Positions 8,284-17,790 of a DNA stretch of 64,000 nucleotides are shown one piece after another. The DNA is taken from positions 124,001-188,000 of the forward strand of contig NZ_CAMYFP010000001.1 in NCBI RefSeq assembly GCF_947255105.1, read 5' to 3'. Positions within the stretch are counted from its first letter, which is position 1; each line of letters starts with the position of its first letter. Under the pieces are notes generated by a model that saw nothing but the letters and a program-made list of their open reading frames with translations, did not search any database and was not told where the DNA came from. The position numbers and the translations under genes are program-made. Source of the stretch: an uncultured Campylobacter sp. Lineage in GTDB: Bacteria > Campylobacterota > Campylobacteria > Campylobacterales > Campylobacteraceae.

Positions 8284-9032
8284 TGAGAGGCTATAAAGAT
8301 AGATTTTACGTTCCTTTAAAAACTAAGAAAAAAGAACCAAAAGATACTAAGTTTGCTAGTGATTATGAGAGATTGAAGGGCTTTGTAGATGTTGGCTATG
8401 TTGAGTTTGAGCAACTTATACTAAAGGCAGATAGAGAGCTAAATTTAACCATCTTAAAAGAGATGAAAGAGCTTGGTTATACTATTTTGTGCGATATTTT
8501 TGGTGTTGATGAGATAGAGCAAAGGGGTGGTATTGAGGTTTCTTATCAGCTACTAGATATAAAAAGAGCCTTTAGGGCAAGAGTTGTTGTGTTTGTCAAA
8601 GAAAAGGAGTTTTTAAAGAGTGTAACTTCGCTTTACAAAAGCGCAAATTGGGCGGAGCGAGAGCTTTACGATATGATGGGAGTTTGGATAAAGGATCATC
8701 CAAATTTAAGCAGACTTATAATGCCAGATGATTGGCACGGACATCCACTTTTAAAATCCTATCCTTTACAGGGCGATGAAGCGGCAAAGTGGTATGAGGT
8801 AGATAAGATTTTTGGAAAAGAGTATAGAGCTATTATAGGCGAAGAAAATAGAGATCCAAGTTTTATCGATAGCAAAGATAGCTTCAACTTTGCAAGACTT
8901 TATCATGATAGCGAGTATGGTGGAGAGATTCCAGAAAAGCCATCTTTGACTGAGTATCAAGAAGAAGAGGGTGTAGCTTTTGTTAAAAAAGTAAAAAGAG
9001 ATAAATTTAAAGAGATTAAAAAGAGAAAATAA
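8280..9032 (+). CDS. nuoC: Complex I subunit NuoC
   Basis: A 250-residue 30-kDa-type subunit of the hydrophilic connecting arm. The signature region is ANWAERELYDMMGVWIKDHP followed by LSRLIMPDDWHGHPLLKSYPL near residues 120-160, which is diagnostic. NuoC and NuoD are separate here, unlike the fused NuoCD of E. coli. The C-terminal ~80 residues are charged and less conserved. The start overlaps the nuoB stop (ATGA), and a second ATG at 8283 is equally possible. Confidence 0.93.
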   Translation: MMRGYKDRFYVPLKTKKKEPKDTKFASDYERLKGFVDVGYVEFEQLILKADRELNLTILKEMKELGYTILCDIFGVDEIEQRGGIEVSYQLLDIKRAFRARVVVFVKEKEFLKSVTSLYKSANWAERELYDMMGVWIKDHPNLSRLIMPDDWHGHPLLKSYPLQGDEAAKWYEVDKIFGKEYRAIIGEENRDPSFIDSKDSFNFARLYHDSEYGGEIPEKPSLTEYQEEEGVAFVKKVKRDKFKEIKKRK

Positions 9033-10258
9033 TGCAGCAACCTAACAGACTCAAAGCCTTTTTTGAAAATATAGAGTATGAAAAACTTGACTCAAAGATG
9101 ATATTAAATTTCGGCCCACAGCACCCATCAGCGCATGGTCAGCTTCGTTTGGTGCTTGATATTGATGGTGAGCTTGTAACTAGAGCAAGGCCAGGAGTTG
9201 GTTATATGCATAGAGGCATTGAAAAGATGGCAGAAAACATGTTTTACAATGAGTTTATGCCGGTGACTGATAGGGTTGATTATGTAGCTTCTGGTTCCAA
9301 CAACTACGGACTTTGTGCAGCAGTTGAAAAGCTTTGTGGTATAGAGGTGCCAAGACGAGCGCAGATTATCCGCACAATACTTTTGGAGTTAAATCGTATC
9401 TCATCACATCTTCTTTTTTTGGCAACTCATGCGCTTGATATTGGGGCGATGACTGTTTTTTTATACTGTTTTAGAGAGCGTGAGTATATACTCGACATGA
9501 TAGAAAAGTATTCAGGTGCAAGACTTACACATCACAACATCAAGATAGGTGGAGTTTTTTTAGATCTTCCAGATGGTTGGTTTGATGAGCAAGATGAGCT
9601 TTGCAATAAAATTTTAGCCGGTGTGAAAGACTATGAAGATCTACTTGATAACAACAGAATTTGGCAAATGCGTACCAAAGGTGTTGGAGTAGTTACTAAA
9701 GAGATGGCGCTTTCTTGGGGCTGTAGCGGCGTTATGTTAAGAGGAAGTGGCTATAAATGGGATATAAGAAAAGAGGAGCCCTATCTTATCTATGATGAGC
9801 TTGACTTTGATGTCCCTTATGCGACAGAGGGCGATTGTTATGCAAGATATAAGTGCTATATGCAAGAGATTAGAGAGAGTGTGAAGATTCTTTTTCAAAC
9901 AAGAGCTCTATACAACAGCTCAGATAGTCAAATCATTGCTAACAATCCAAAATATGTAAGTCCATCTAAAGAGCAGATAATGACTCAAAACTACTCTGTT
10001 ATGCAGCATTTTGTGCTTATAACACAAGGGCTAAAACCGCCAGTTGGCGAGATATATCATGCTACAGAGACACCAAAGGGCGAGCTTGGCTATTTTATTT
10101 GTTCAAAGGGCGAGAGCAGCCCTTATAGACTAAAGATTAGAACACCTAGTTTTTGGCACTGTGCTATCTATGAAGAGCTTATGGTTGGGCAGTATATTGC
10201 CGATATCGCCGCTATAATTGGCAGCACAAACATTATCTTAGGCGAGGTAGATAGATGA
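9032..10258 (+). CDS. nuoD: Complex I subunit NuoD (49 kDa)
   Basis: A 408-residue subunit forming most of the quinone-binding pocket. Family landmarks are NFGPQHPSAHGQLRLVLDIDGE near residue 30 (the conserved His and quinone headgroup region), GYMHRGIEKMAE, DRVDYVAS and the C-terminal GEVDR. The length is normal. The start ATG overlaps the nuoC stop (TAATG), and the last bases overlap the next gene (ATGA), so the whole cluster appears translationally coupled. Confidence 0.96.
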   Translation: MQQPNRLKAFFENIEYEKLDSKMILNFGPQHPSAHGQLRLVLDIDGELVTRARPGVGYMHRGIEKMAENMFYNEFMPVTDRVDYVASGSNNYGLCAAVEKLCGIEVPRRAQIIRTILLELNRISSHLLFLATHALDIGAMTVFLYCFREREYILDMIEKYSGARLTHHNIKIGGVFLDLPDGWFDEQDELCNKILAGVKDYEDLLDNNRIWQMRTKGVGVVTKEMALSWGCSGVMLRGSGYKWDIRKEEPYLIYDELDFDVPYATEGDCYARYKCYMQEIRESVKILFQTRALYNSSDSQIIANNPKYVSPSKEQIMTQNYSVMQHFVLITQGLKPPVGEIYHATETPKGELGYFICSKGESSPYRLKIRTPSFWHCAIYEELMVGQYIADIAAIIGSTNIILGEVDR

Positions 10259-10485
10259 AAAGATATGACTTAAGACATCTAAAGGGGAGTTTTTTGGTCC
10301 GTATGGGCGAGATTTTAAAGGACTCTAAAAGCGGCGAGGTTATGATTTTTTTGTTTGAGATTGGCGATTATAGCTCTGTTAAAAAGAGTGTTGAACTTGT
10401 ATCGGCGCTAAATTTAACACTGCTTAACTCTTTGAAATTTAATCAAGTTGATTGGACTATAGTTGTAAAAAGGGGAATTATATGA
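10255..10485 (+). CDS. Small NuoE-position protein of Campylobacter-type complex I
   Basis: A 76-residue protein in the place where other bacteria encode the 2Fe-2S subunit NuoE. It has no cysteine, so it cannot bind the NuoE cluster, and it shows no thioredoxin-like NuoE fold motif that I can see. Known Campylobacter and Helicobacter nuo operons have such a protein (Cj1575c in C. jejuni, HP1264 in H. pylori) and use a donor other than NADH; flavodoxin has been proposed for C. jejuni. Its position overlaps nuoD by four bases and the next gene by four bases. Confidence 0.8.
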   Translation: MKRYDLRHLKGSFLVRMGEILKDSKSGEVMIFLFEIGDYSSVKKSVELVSALNLTLLNSLKFNQVDWTIVVKRGII

Positions 10486-11174
10486 GAATATTAAATTTAA
10501 CTTCACTTTTGAAATTTGAAGATGAGGAGCTTTTTTCAAAGTATCAAGATGAAAATGTTTTAACGATAAGTCCGTTTGATGATCAAGGCTTTAAAAATGG
10601 CGAAGAAATAAAGTGTGAAATAGGGGCGATAAGCTATGTTTTGGCGCTAGTTTGCTCTAAATTTCAAAAGAGCGACTATTTTGCAAATTTAGACCATTGT
10701 TATTTGAGTGCTGAGTGCAGTGTTGGTGAAGATGAGATAGAGCATATTGAAGAGTTTTTAAAAAAGGGCTGTTGCTCTATCATCATCGAAAAAGATCAAA
10801 TTTCTCATCACAAAGATAGCAATAACATAAAGGCTTTTTTATCCATCATCTCCCAAAAAACGGGAGCCAAGATAGTAGGACTTGATGGAAAAGAGTATAA
10901 GTTCAAGCAAGAGCTAGAAGAGTTAAAAGAGCTTGATGAGTATGATGGAGCTGTAGTTTTTAAACACAACAAAGATGAGCTTTTTAGAGGTGGCAAGTTT
11001 TTTGCACTTGCTGCCAAGATCAAAAATGGACAAAAAGTAAAGATTGAATTAAAAGATGGCATGATAGAAAAAGAGTTTGTTTTAGATGAGAGCTTAAAGG
11101 GGACAATAGCCTTACTTGGGCTTAAGAATGTCGATAATTATGCTTTTGAAGTGGCAAAAATAGCTAAAGTATAA
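10482..11174 (+). CDS. NuoF-position protein of Campylobacter-type complex I
   Basis: A protein of about 230 residues in the place of the FMN/NADH-binding subunit NuoF (normally ~430 residues). I see no NADH-binding glycine-rich motif, no FMN motif and no CxxCxxC cluster; cysteines are few and scattered. It is probably the equivalent of Cj1574c/HP1265, thought to help dock an alternative electron donor to NuoG. I chose ATG 10482 because AAAAAGGGG precedes it and it overlaps the previous stop (ATGA); a longer frame from 10452 would extend far into the preceding gene. Confidence 0.8.
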   Translation: MRILNLTSLLKFEDEELFSKYQDENVLTISPFDDQGFKNGEEIKCEIGAISYVLALVCSKFQKSDYFANLDHCYLSAECSVGEDEIEHIEEFLKKGCCSIIIEKDQISHHKDSNNIKAFLSIISQKTGAKIVGLDGKEYKFKQELEELKELDEYDGAVVFKHNKDELFRGGKFFALAAKIKNGQKVKIELKDGMIEKEFVLDESLKGTIALLGLKNVDNYAFEVAKIAKV

Positions 11175-11176
11175 AA

Positions 11177-13516
11177 ATGGCACAAATTACAATAGACAAT
11201 CAACTTATCGAGTGCAATGAGGGCGAATATATCCTTAATATCGCAAGAGCAAATGGGATTTTTATTCCAGCGCTCTGTTATTTGAGTGGTTGCACACCAA
11301 CTCTTGCCTGCAGACTTTGCGTTGTAGAAGCAGACGGAAAGAGAGTCTATAGTTGCAATGCAAAGGCAAAAGATGGAATGAACATCACAACAGATAGCGA
11401 AGAATTAAACAAAGAGCGCAAAGCGATAATGCAAACCTACTGCATCAACCACCCCATAGAATGCGGAGTTTGTGATAAGAGTGGAGAGTGCGAGTTGCAA
11501 AACTATGTCCATCTTCTTGAGGTCGATGAGGTAAAATATGGCGTAGAAAACATCTTTAAACCTACGCAAAATTGGGGTATGTTAAGATATGAGCCAACAC
11601 TTTGCATACTTTGTGAGAGATGTGTTAAGGTTTGCAAAGACAAAATCGGCGAATCAGCGCTAAAAGTTGCTCCAAGTGGCGCCATGCCTCTTGATAAGAG
11701 TCTAAAAGAGAGTATGCAAAAAGAGGCTTATGCAGTGCTTAACAGAGTTCAAAAAGGCACGATCTCCATAGAGGGCGACAAAGAGAGTCTTTTGTGTGGT
11801 ATGTGCGGCGAATGTAGTGCAGTTTGTCCAACAGGTGCCATCATAACAACTCATTTTCAATACTCTTCTAACTCGTGGGAACTTACAAAAATACCAGCCT
11901 CCAATCCCCACTCAAGCGACTGCGAACTTATCTACTATGAGGTCAAAGAAAAGGGCATTGAAGAGAGAGAAAAAAAGATCTATAGAGTAAGCAATGACTT
12001 TTGCTTTGGGCATATAAGCGGCGCTGCTAGATTTGGTTTTGATTTTCACAAAGAAAAAAGTAGCAAAAATAGCATTGTTTTTGAAAGAATTGCCACCAAA
12101 ATCCAAAATGGCACCATCAAAACTATCAAATTTAACAGCTTCATAACCAACGAAGAGGCCTATATGTTGGAGCTGCTAAGAGAGAAATTTAACCTAAATT
12201 TGATAAACGAAGAGGCTAAAAAATATCAAGACTTTTTAACTGAGTTTTCTAAATTTAGCGGTTCAAATTTATATAGCGGCAGCAGCAGCGATATTGCAAA
12301 AAGCGATTTTTTGGTCATAGCTGGAAGTTTTTTAAGATATGACGCGCCAAATTTAAGCTATAAGTTAAATAACGCCCTTAAGCTAAACAAATATGCTAGG
12401 GCGCTATATTTTCATCCACTGTCAGATAGTGTTTTGATGAATTACTCCAAAAAGATAGAGTCTGTTAAGCATAGTCCAAATTTAGATATTGAGATTTTAC
12501 TTTGGATAGCGCAAAATTTTTGTCAAAATCTCCCTGCTTGGCTAGATGAAAAGCTCAAAAATGAATTTAGCAGCGAAAAAAAAGTAGTAAGTGGCGATGA
12601 AGAGCCTAGCAAAGATGAGGTTATAAAGATTTCAAATTATGCAAAAGTGCTTGGCATAACTCACCTAAATATTGATGAGATGAAAGAGAGTAGCTCGCCT
12701 CTTTTGATAGTTGGCGAGGACTTTATCTATAGTAAAAATAGCTTAGCGATAGCTAGAGTTTTGGGACTTATTCAGAAATTTAGCAAATTTAAGGTGATGA
12801 TTATACCAACAAAGACCAATACTTTGGGAGTTTCTCTTATCTGTAAGCTATCATCTAAGCCAAGCGAAAAGATACTTGGTTATAACGAAGATGGCGATGT
12901 TAAGTTTGATGTTTATGATGGTGATTTGGACGCACCAGCGCTAAACCAACAAGATGGCAGCTTTACAAACTATGATAAAATGGTAGTTCCAACAAGAGCA
13001 GCACTTAGATACGATGGATATAGACTTAGTGATATTTTAAAAAGAGTTGGTCTAAATTTGGGAGAGCTTGCAAAAAGTCCCTATCAAAAAATAGAGTTTG
13101 AAACTCTTCAAAACTACTATGACAACGCAGGAGTTGCACATAGAGGATATGAGCTTGATTATATAAAAAGCAGTGGCAGCAACGAAGAGTTTAGCATAGA
13201 AAACCACAATAGCAAGCCAAAAGATATCACTATCTACAGAGCAAATCCTATCAATCAATTTAGCCGCTACACCAACAAAAGCACAAATCTAAATAGCGCA
13301 GGCGGGCTCTATGTTGGTGAGCAGTTTTTAAAAGAAAATAGTTTAAGCTTGGAAGATAGCGTTGTTATAAAAAGGGGCGAGAAGCAACTAACAGTAAAAC
13401 TCATAAAAGATGACAATATCGACGCAGCTTATATTGGCGACTTTGATGAAAAAATAGATATTGATGGCTTTTTTGAGAGTAGATATGCAGAGTTTGAGGT
13501 AGAGAAAAATGGGTGA
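11177..13516 (+). CDS. nuoG: Complex I subunit NuoG
   Basis: A 779-residue iron-sulfur subunit. Ligands visible in order: a 2Fe-2S set Cys34, Cys45, Cys48, Cys60; the His-liganded 4Fe-4S set His92, Cys96, Cys99, Cys105 (NHPIECGVCDKSGEC); Cys143/146/149/153 (CILCERCVKVC); and Cys207/210/213/217 (CGMCGECSAVC). The long C-terminal half is a molybdopterin-oxidoreductase-like fold without an obvious cofactor motif and is the least conserved part. All clusters needed to carry electrons from an alternative donor to NuoB are therefore present although NuoE/F are not. The start lies two bases after the previous stop. Confidence 0.94.
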   Translation: MAQITIDNQLIECNEGEYILNIARANGIFIPALCYLSGCTPTLACRLCVVEADGKRVYSCNAKAKDGMNITTDSEELNKERKAIMQTYCINHPIECGVCDKSGECELQNYVHLLEVDEVKYGVENIFKPTQNWGMLRYEPTLCILCERCVKVCKDKIGESALKVAPSGAMPLDKSLKESMQKEAYAVLNRVQKGTISIEGDKESLLCGMCGECSAVCPTGAIITTHFQYSSNSWELTKIPASNPHSSDCELIYYEVKEKGIEEREKKIYRVSNDFCFGHISGAARFGFDFHKEKSSKNSIVFERIATKIQNGTIKTIKFNSFITNEEAYMLELLREKFNLNLINEEAKKYQDFLTEFSKFSGSNLYSGSSSDIAKSDFLVIAGSFLRYDAPNLSYKLNNALKLNKYARALYFHPLSDSVLMNYSKKIESVKHSPNLDIEILLWIAQNFCQNLPAWLDEKLKNEFSSEKKVVSGDEEPSKDEVIKISNYAKVLGITHLNIDEMKESSSPLLIVGEDFIYSKNSLAIARVLGLIQKFSKFKVMIIPTKTNTLGVSLICKLSSKPSEKILGYNEDGDVKFDVYDGDLDAPALNQQDGSFTNYDKMVVPTRAALRYDGYRLSDILKRVGLNLGELAKSPYQKIEFETLQNYYDNAGVAHRGYELDYIKSSGSNEEFSIENHNSKPKDITIYRANPINQFSRYTNKSTNLNSAGGLYVGEQFLKENSLSLEDSVVIKRGEKQLTVKLIKDDNIDAAYIGDFDEKIDIDGFFESRYAEFEVEKNG

Positions 13517-14504
13517 TTTTGCATTTTTTGTCATTGTAACTGTGATAAAAGCTTTGGTTATATTGGCGATAATTTCGCTACTTGCAGGACTTGGAACTTA
13601 TGCTGAGCGAAAGGTGCTTGCATATATGCAGCGCCGTGTTGGTCCGTGGATGGTAGGTCCGTTTGGTTTAATCCAAATTGTTGCCGATATGATAAAGCTT
13701 TTTACCAAAGAGGATAGCGTTCCAGCCAACTCAAACCAAATCATTTTCAAAATAGCACCACTTATCTCAGTTTGCGGCGCCTTTGTTGCACTTAGCGTTG
13801 TGCCATTTTTGCCCGAATTTACACTTTTTGGGCGAACTATTCATCCGATATTAAGTGATGTAAACATCGCTTTGCTTTTTTTACTTGGAGTTAGTGCAAC
13901 TTCTGTTTATGGACTTCTTGCGGGTGGCTTTGCAAGCTATAACAAATGGGGTCTTATTGGCTCTATGAGAACTGTGCTGCAACTTTTAAGCTTTGAGATT
14001 GTAAATGGGTTAAGTCTTATACCGATAGTTATGATGGTTGGCTCACTCTCTCTTATAGATATTGTCAATTATCAAAAAGATGGGATTGGCAACTGGCTCA
14101 TTTGGTATCAGCCACTTTGCTTTATTTTGTTTTTGACGGCAAGTTTTATAGAGTGCAACAGAACGCCGCTTTGTCTTACCGAAAATGAAACAGAGCTTGT
14201 GGCAGGTTGCACAACTGCCTATTCTGGTATGCGTTTTGGAACATTTTTTATAGCCGAATATGCAAACATGATTACCTACTCCATAGTGATATCGCTTCTA
14301 TTTTTTGGCGGCTTTAACTCTATGTGGTTTATACCAGGTGGCATTATGATGATATTAAAGTCAAGCTTCTTTTTCTTTTTGTTTCTATGGGCAAGAGGAG
14401 CGTGGCCTCATCTTAGACCAGATCAGCTTATGTGGCTTTGTTGGAAGGTGCTTTTGCCACTTGCTTTGCTTTGCGTATTTGTAACAGCTATTGTTTTGAT
14501 TTAG
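13509..14504 (+). CDS. nuoH: Complex I subunit NuoH
   Basis: A 331-residue membrane subunit that joins the quinone site to the proton-pumping arm. It has about eight helices with the family signatures AERKVLAYMQRRVGPWMVGP near residue 32 and ECNRTPLCLTENETELVAG near residue 215. NuoH from many bacteria has FDLPE in place of NRTPLCLTE; the conserved Glu residues are kept here. It overlaps nuoG by eight bases. Confidence 0.95.
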   Translation: MGDFAFFVIVTVIKALVILAIISLLAGLGTYAERKVLAYMQRRVGPWMVGPFGLIQIVADMIKLFTKEDSVPANSNQIIFKIAPLISVCGAFVALSVVPFLPEFTLFGRTIHPILSDVNIALLFLLGVSATSVYGLLAGGFASYNKWGLIGSMRTVLQLLSFEIVNGLSLIPIVMMVGSLSLIDIVNYQKDGIGNWLIWYQPLCFILFLTASFIECNRTPLCLTENETELVAGCTTAYSGMRFGTFFIAEYANMITYSIVISLLFFGGFNSMWFIPGGIMMILKSSFFFFLFLWARGAWPHLRPDQLMWLCWKVLLPLALLCVFVTAIVLI

Positions 14505-14514
14505 GAGTTTGGTT

Positions 14515-15126
14515 ATGGGTGATTATATAAGAGTAGATGAGCGCATAGAGCCAAAAAACTCTTTTGAGAAATTTAAAAGATTTGTGAAAAATAGCTTTGG
14601 AGCCGATCTTTTGATAGGACTTTGGGTTGTCTTTAGAGAGATGGTTAAAAAGGGAAACTCACACACTCTTTTATATCCAAGAGAAAAACTCATCTTAAAT
14701 GACAGGTATCGTGGCGTGCATAGACTTTTGAGATTGTTAGAAAGTGGTAATGAGCGCTGCATTGGATGTGGGCTTTGTGAGAAAATTTGTGTTAGTAACT
14801 GCATAGCTATGCAAACTAGCTTAGATGAAAATGGCAGAAAAAAGGTGGAAAACTACTCTATAAATTTGGGTAGATGTGTCTATTGTGGGCTTTGTGCCGA
14901 TGTCTGCCCAGAGTTGGCTATTGTTCATGGAGGCGAGTATGAGATTGCAACTGAACAAAGAGCTAGCTTTGGCTTTAAGGAGGATTTTTTAACTCCAGCT
15001 TCAAAGTTGCGAAGTCAAAAGGAGTTTGGAGGATATGGCTCACTACCAAAAGATGCAGATGAAGCTGTGAAATTTACACCTTTTTGGATGCAAATTGATG
15101 AGAGCGGGGAGAGCAAAGATGTTTGA
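14515..15126 (+). CDS. nuoI: Complex I subunit NuoI (two 4Fe-4S clusters)
   Basis: A 203-residue ferredoxin-like subunit. The two cluster motifs are CIGCGLCEKIC with a fourth set of ligands (Cys82, 85, 88, 92 and an extra Cys96) and CVYCGLCADVCP (Cys121, 124, 127, 131), carrying N6a and N6b. I chose ATG 14515, which has AGGAG seven bases upstream, over TTG 14509. It passes electrons from NuoG to NuoB. The end overlaps nuoJ by eight bases. Confidence 0.95.
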   Translation: MGDYIRVDERIEPKNSFEKFKRFVKNSFGADLLIGLWVVFREMVKKGNSHTLLYPREKLILNDRYRGVHRLLRLLESGNERCIGCGLCEKICVSNCIAMQTSLDENGRKKVENYSINLGRCVYCGLCADVCPELAIVHGGEYEIATEQRASFGFKEDFLTPASKLRSQKEFGGYGSLPKDADEAVKFTPFWMQIDESGESKDV

Positions 15127-15643
15127 GACTATAGCTTTTTATTTTTTTAGCGCTACTGCAATTATCTTTTTTGCAATAAGTGTTATCTCTAAAAATGTCC
15201 TAAATGCCATGACCTCTCTTGCTGCTGCTATGATATTTGTCTCAGGACTTTTTTTTCTTTTAAATGCAGACTTCTTAGGAGTTGTGCAAATCATCATCTA
15301 CACAGGCGCTGTTATGGTGCTTTATGCTTTTGCGATGATGTTTTTTGATGCCAATAAGGAGATAAAAGAGCAAAAAAACTCAGCCGCTTGGATACTTAGC
15401 ATCTCTATAGCGATTTTACTTATCTTTATAACGCTATTTGTCACCACCAAAACAAATTTGCAGATAAGATATCCAGTTGTAGAAAACCTCGATAACATAA
15501 AATATATCGGTATTTTGATTTTTACACACTATTTGGTGGTATTTGAGTTGGTTGCCATTATGCTTTTGGTTGCTATGATAGGTGGTATTGTGCTTGTTCA
15601 CAGACAGATGGACAACTCCATAACTACAAAGGAGGAGAGATGA
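15119..15643 (+). CDS. nuoJ: Complex I subunit NuoJ
   Basis: A 174-residue membrane subunit with five helices. The third helix contains the conserved VVQIIIYTGAVMVLYAFAMM, the family hallmark with the pi-bulge region. I chose ATG 15119, overlapping the end of nuoI, because the longer frame from 15095 adds a hydrophilic, unconserved leader; GGGGAGA lies in front of it. The stop overlaps nuoK (ATGA). Confidence 0.94.
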   Translation: MFETIAFYFFSATAIIFFAISVISKNVLNAMTSLAAAMIFVSGLFFLLNADFLGVVQIIIYTGAVMVLYAFAMMFFDANKEIKEQKNSAAWILSISIAILLIFITLFVTTKTNLQIRYPVVENLDNIKYIGILIFTHYLVVFELVAIMLLVAMIGGIVLVHRQMDNSITTKEER

Positions 15644-15945
15644 GCATAGGACTTATGCACTACTTAGTAGTTGCTTTTATAATGTTTGCCATTGGACTAA
15701 TAGGCGTTTTAAAAAGGCAAAATATCCTTATGTTGCTTTTTTCTACAGAGATATTGCTAAACTCAGCAAATGTTGCACTTGTTGCTATTGGGCACTATTA
15801 TAGCGATTTTGCAGGTGAGATTTTTGCACTTTTTATCATAGCCATAGCTGCTAGTGAAGTTGTTGTTGGACTTGGACTTTTGATACTTTGGTATAAGAAA
15901 AGTGGCTCAATCGAACTTAATAGTTTAGAAAATATGAGGTGGTAG
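15640..15945 (+). CDS. nuoK: Complex I subunit NuoK
   Basis: A 101-residue antiporter-like small subunit with three helices. The conserved glutamates in STEILLNSANVAL and IIAIAASEVVVGLGL needed for proton transfer are present. GGAGGAG precedes the start, which overlaps the nuoJ stop. Length and order match the family exactly. Confidence 0.95.
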   Translation: MSIGLMHYLVVAFIMFAIGLIGVLKRQNILMLLFSTEILLNSANVALVAIGHYYSDFAGEIFALFIIAIAASEVVVGLGLLILWYKKSGSIELNSLENMRW

Positions 15946-15948
15946 AGA

Positions 15949-17781
15949 ATGCTTTTTTATATCTATGTTGCATTTTTTGCTCCGCTTGTCTCATTTATCT
16001 TTGCTGGACTCTTTTTTAACTCAAAAAAGTCGCTCTTTGTTGCTATTATCTCAACATTTTTGATTGTTGCAAGCACAATTTGCTCTTTTATGCTCTTTGA
16101 AGTTGTTGTAAGATCTGGCCATATGACTATAAATTTGGGAGATTTTATAACTATAGGGGGGCTAAATTTCACCTATTCGCTACTTTTAGATCAGTTAAGT
16201 GTAGTTATGATGAGTATAGTTGGCATTGTTGCAAGTGTGGTTCATATCTACTCTATCGGCTATATGGAAGATGATAGAGGCTTTAACAAATTTTTTAGCT
16301 ATTTGGGACTTTTTGTCTTTTCTATGCTTTTTTTAATCACTAGTGACAACTTTATTGGACTTTTTATCGGCTGGGAGGGAGTTGGACTCTCATCTTGGTT
16401 GCTTATTGGTTTTTGGTATGAGCGCAAAAATGTAAGCTGGTGTGCAAATGAGGCTTTTATCATGAATAGAGTTGCAGATCTTGGACTTTTGGTCGGTATA
16501 TTTGCCATCTATGTCTATTGTGGGACAATTAAATTTAGCGACTTTTTCTTCATGTTAGATACTCTTAGCAGTGGCACACTACTTTTTATCGCTATAGCTC
16601 TGTTTATCGGTGCTATGGGCAAGTCAGCGCAGTTTCCATTTCATACATGGCTAGCCGATGCAATGGCAGGACCAACGCCTGTTTCTGCACTCATTCACGC
16701 AGCTACAATGGTAACAGCTGGAGTCTATCTTGTAGTAAGAGTCTATCCACTTTATATGATGGTGCCAGAAGTTTCGGCATTTATCGCCTATCTTGGCACC
16801 TTTGTTGCACTTTTTGGCGCCTCTTTGGCTTTGGTTTGTAGAGATTTGAAAAAGATTATTGCCTACTCAACGCTTTCACAACTTGGTTATATGTTTGTTG
16901 CAGCGGGCATTGGGGCATATGGCATTGCGATATTCCATCTAGCAACTCACGCTTTTTTTAAGTCGCTTCTGTTTTTGGGAGCTGGCAATATCATGCACTC
17001 TACAAAAGATGAGCTAAATATCTTTAAGATGGGCGCTTTTTATAGCTATTTAAGACCAACAGCACTGCTTATGATGATTGCCTCTTTGGCACTTGTTGGT
17101 ATCTATCCATTTGCAGGATTTTTCTCAAAAGATCAAATTTTGGAGGCGGCATTTGGGTCAAATTTATACTATATTTGGGCGGCTCTTTTGGTTGGCGCTA
17201 TCTTTACAGCCTTTTATAGCACTAGACTTATAATGGTCGTTTTTTTTGGAGAGAGAAAGCTTAGTTTTGAGCCAAAAGAGGTGAAAAACTTTATGTTAAT
17301 CTCACTTACACCGCTTGCACTACTCTCCATAATCGCTGGTTGGTTTGGTGATAGTTTTTTAGAGATTATGGCTATTTTCCTACCGGAGCTTAAGTTAGAG
17401 CTAACTCACAAAGCCCACTATAGCCTTATAGCTTTGACACTTTTTCTTGTCATTGCGACTATATTTTTTGCCATTTATGCCTATAAAAAAGAGCTATTTG
17501 GGGCGAAATTTAAAGATAATTTCATCTACAGAGTTCTTATCAACCAATACTACATTCCGCACTTTTATGATAAATTTGTTGTAAAACCATATTACGCGCT
17601 TTCTAGGTTTTGTGCGGCGGTTGATAGTAGAGTTATAGATAAGTTTGTAGATGGCTTGGCGAAATTTATAATGGAGATAGGAACGGTTGCTACTAGACTT
17701 CAAAGTGGCAATCTCTCATCTATGATTCGCCTTATGGTGATAGGCTTTTTTATATTTTTGCTCTATATTTTGGTTGTTTAA
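15949..17781 (+). CDS. nuoL: Complex I subunit NuoL (proton-pumping antiporter-like)
   Basis: A 610-residue antiporter-type subunit with about 16 helices and the long C-terminal lateral helix. Landmarks are GWEGVGLSSWLLIGFW (conserved Glu), FPFHTWLADAMAGPTPVSALIHAATMVTAG (broken helix and Lys-adjacent region, cited in parts) and DLKKIIAYSTLSQLGYM. A run of six G residues at about 16155-16160 is in the coding sequence; it is shorter than the G tracts known to vary in Campylobacter. The frame is intact. Confidence 0.95.
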   Translation: MLFYIYVAFFAPLVSFIFAGLFFNSKKSLFVAIISTFLIVASTICSFMLFEVVVRSGHMTINLGDFITIGGLNFTYSLLLDQLSVVMMSIVGIVASVVHIYSIGYMEDDRGFNKFFSYLGLFVFSMLFLITSDNFIGLFIGWEGVGLSSWLLIGFWYERKNVSWCANEAFIMNRVADLGLLVGIFAIYVYCGTIKFSDFFFMLDTLSSGTLLFIAIALFIGAMGKSAQFPFHTWLADAMAGPTPVSALIHAATMVTAGVYLVVRVYPLYMMVPEVSAFIAYLGTFVALFGASLALVCRDLKKIIAYSTLSQLGYMFVAAGIGAYGIAIFHLATHAFFKSLLFLGAGNIMHSTKDELNIFKMGAFYSYLRPTALLMMIASLALVGIYPFAGFFSKDQILEAAFGSNLYYIWAALLVGAIFTAFYSTRLIMVVFFGERKLSFEPKEVKNFMLISLTPLALLSIIAGWFGDSFLEIMAIFLPELKLELTHKAHYSLIALTLFLVIATIFFAIYAYKKELFGAKFKDNFIYRVLINQYYIPHFYDKFVVKPYYALSRFCAAVDSRVIDKFVDGLAKFIMEIGTVATRLQSGNLSSMIRLMVIGFFIFLLYILVV

Positions 17782-17790
17782 AGGAAGTTT

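Noticed and set aside
16155..16160. Run of six G in nuoL as a phase-variable tract
   Set aside because: The tract is shorter than the runs known to slip in Campylobacter, and nuoL is a housekeeping gene with an intact frame.
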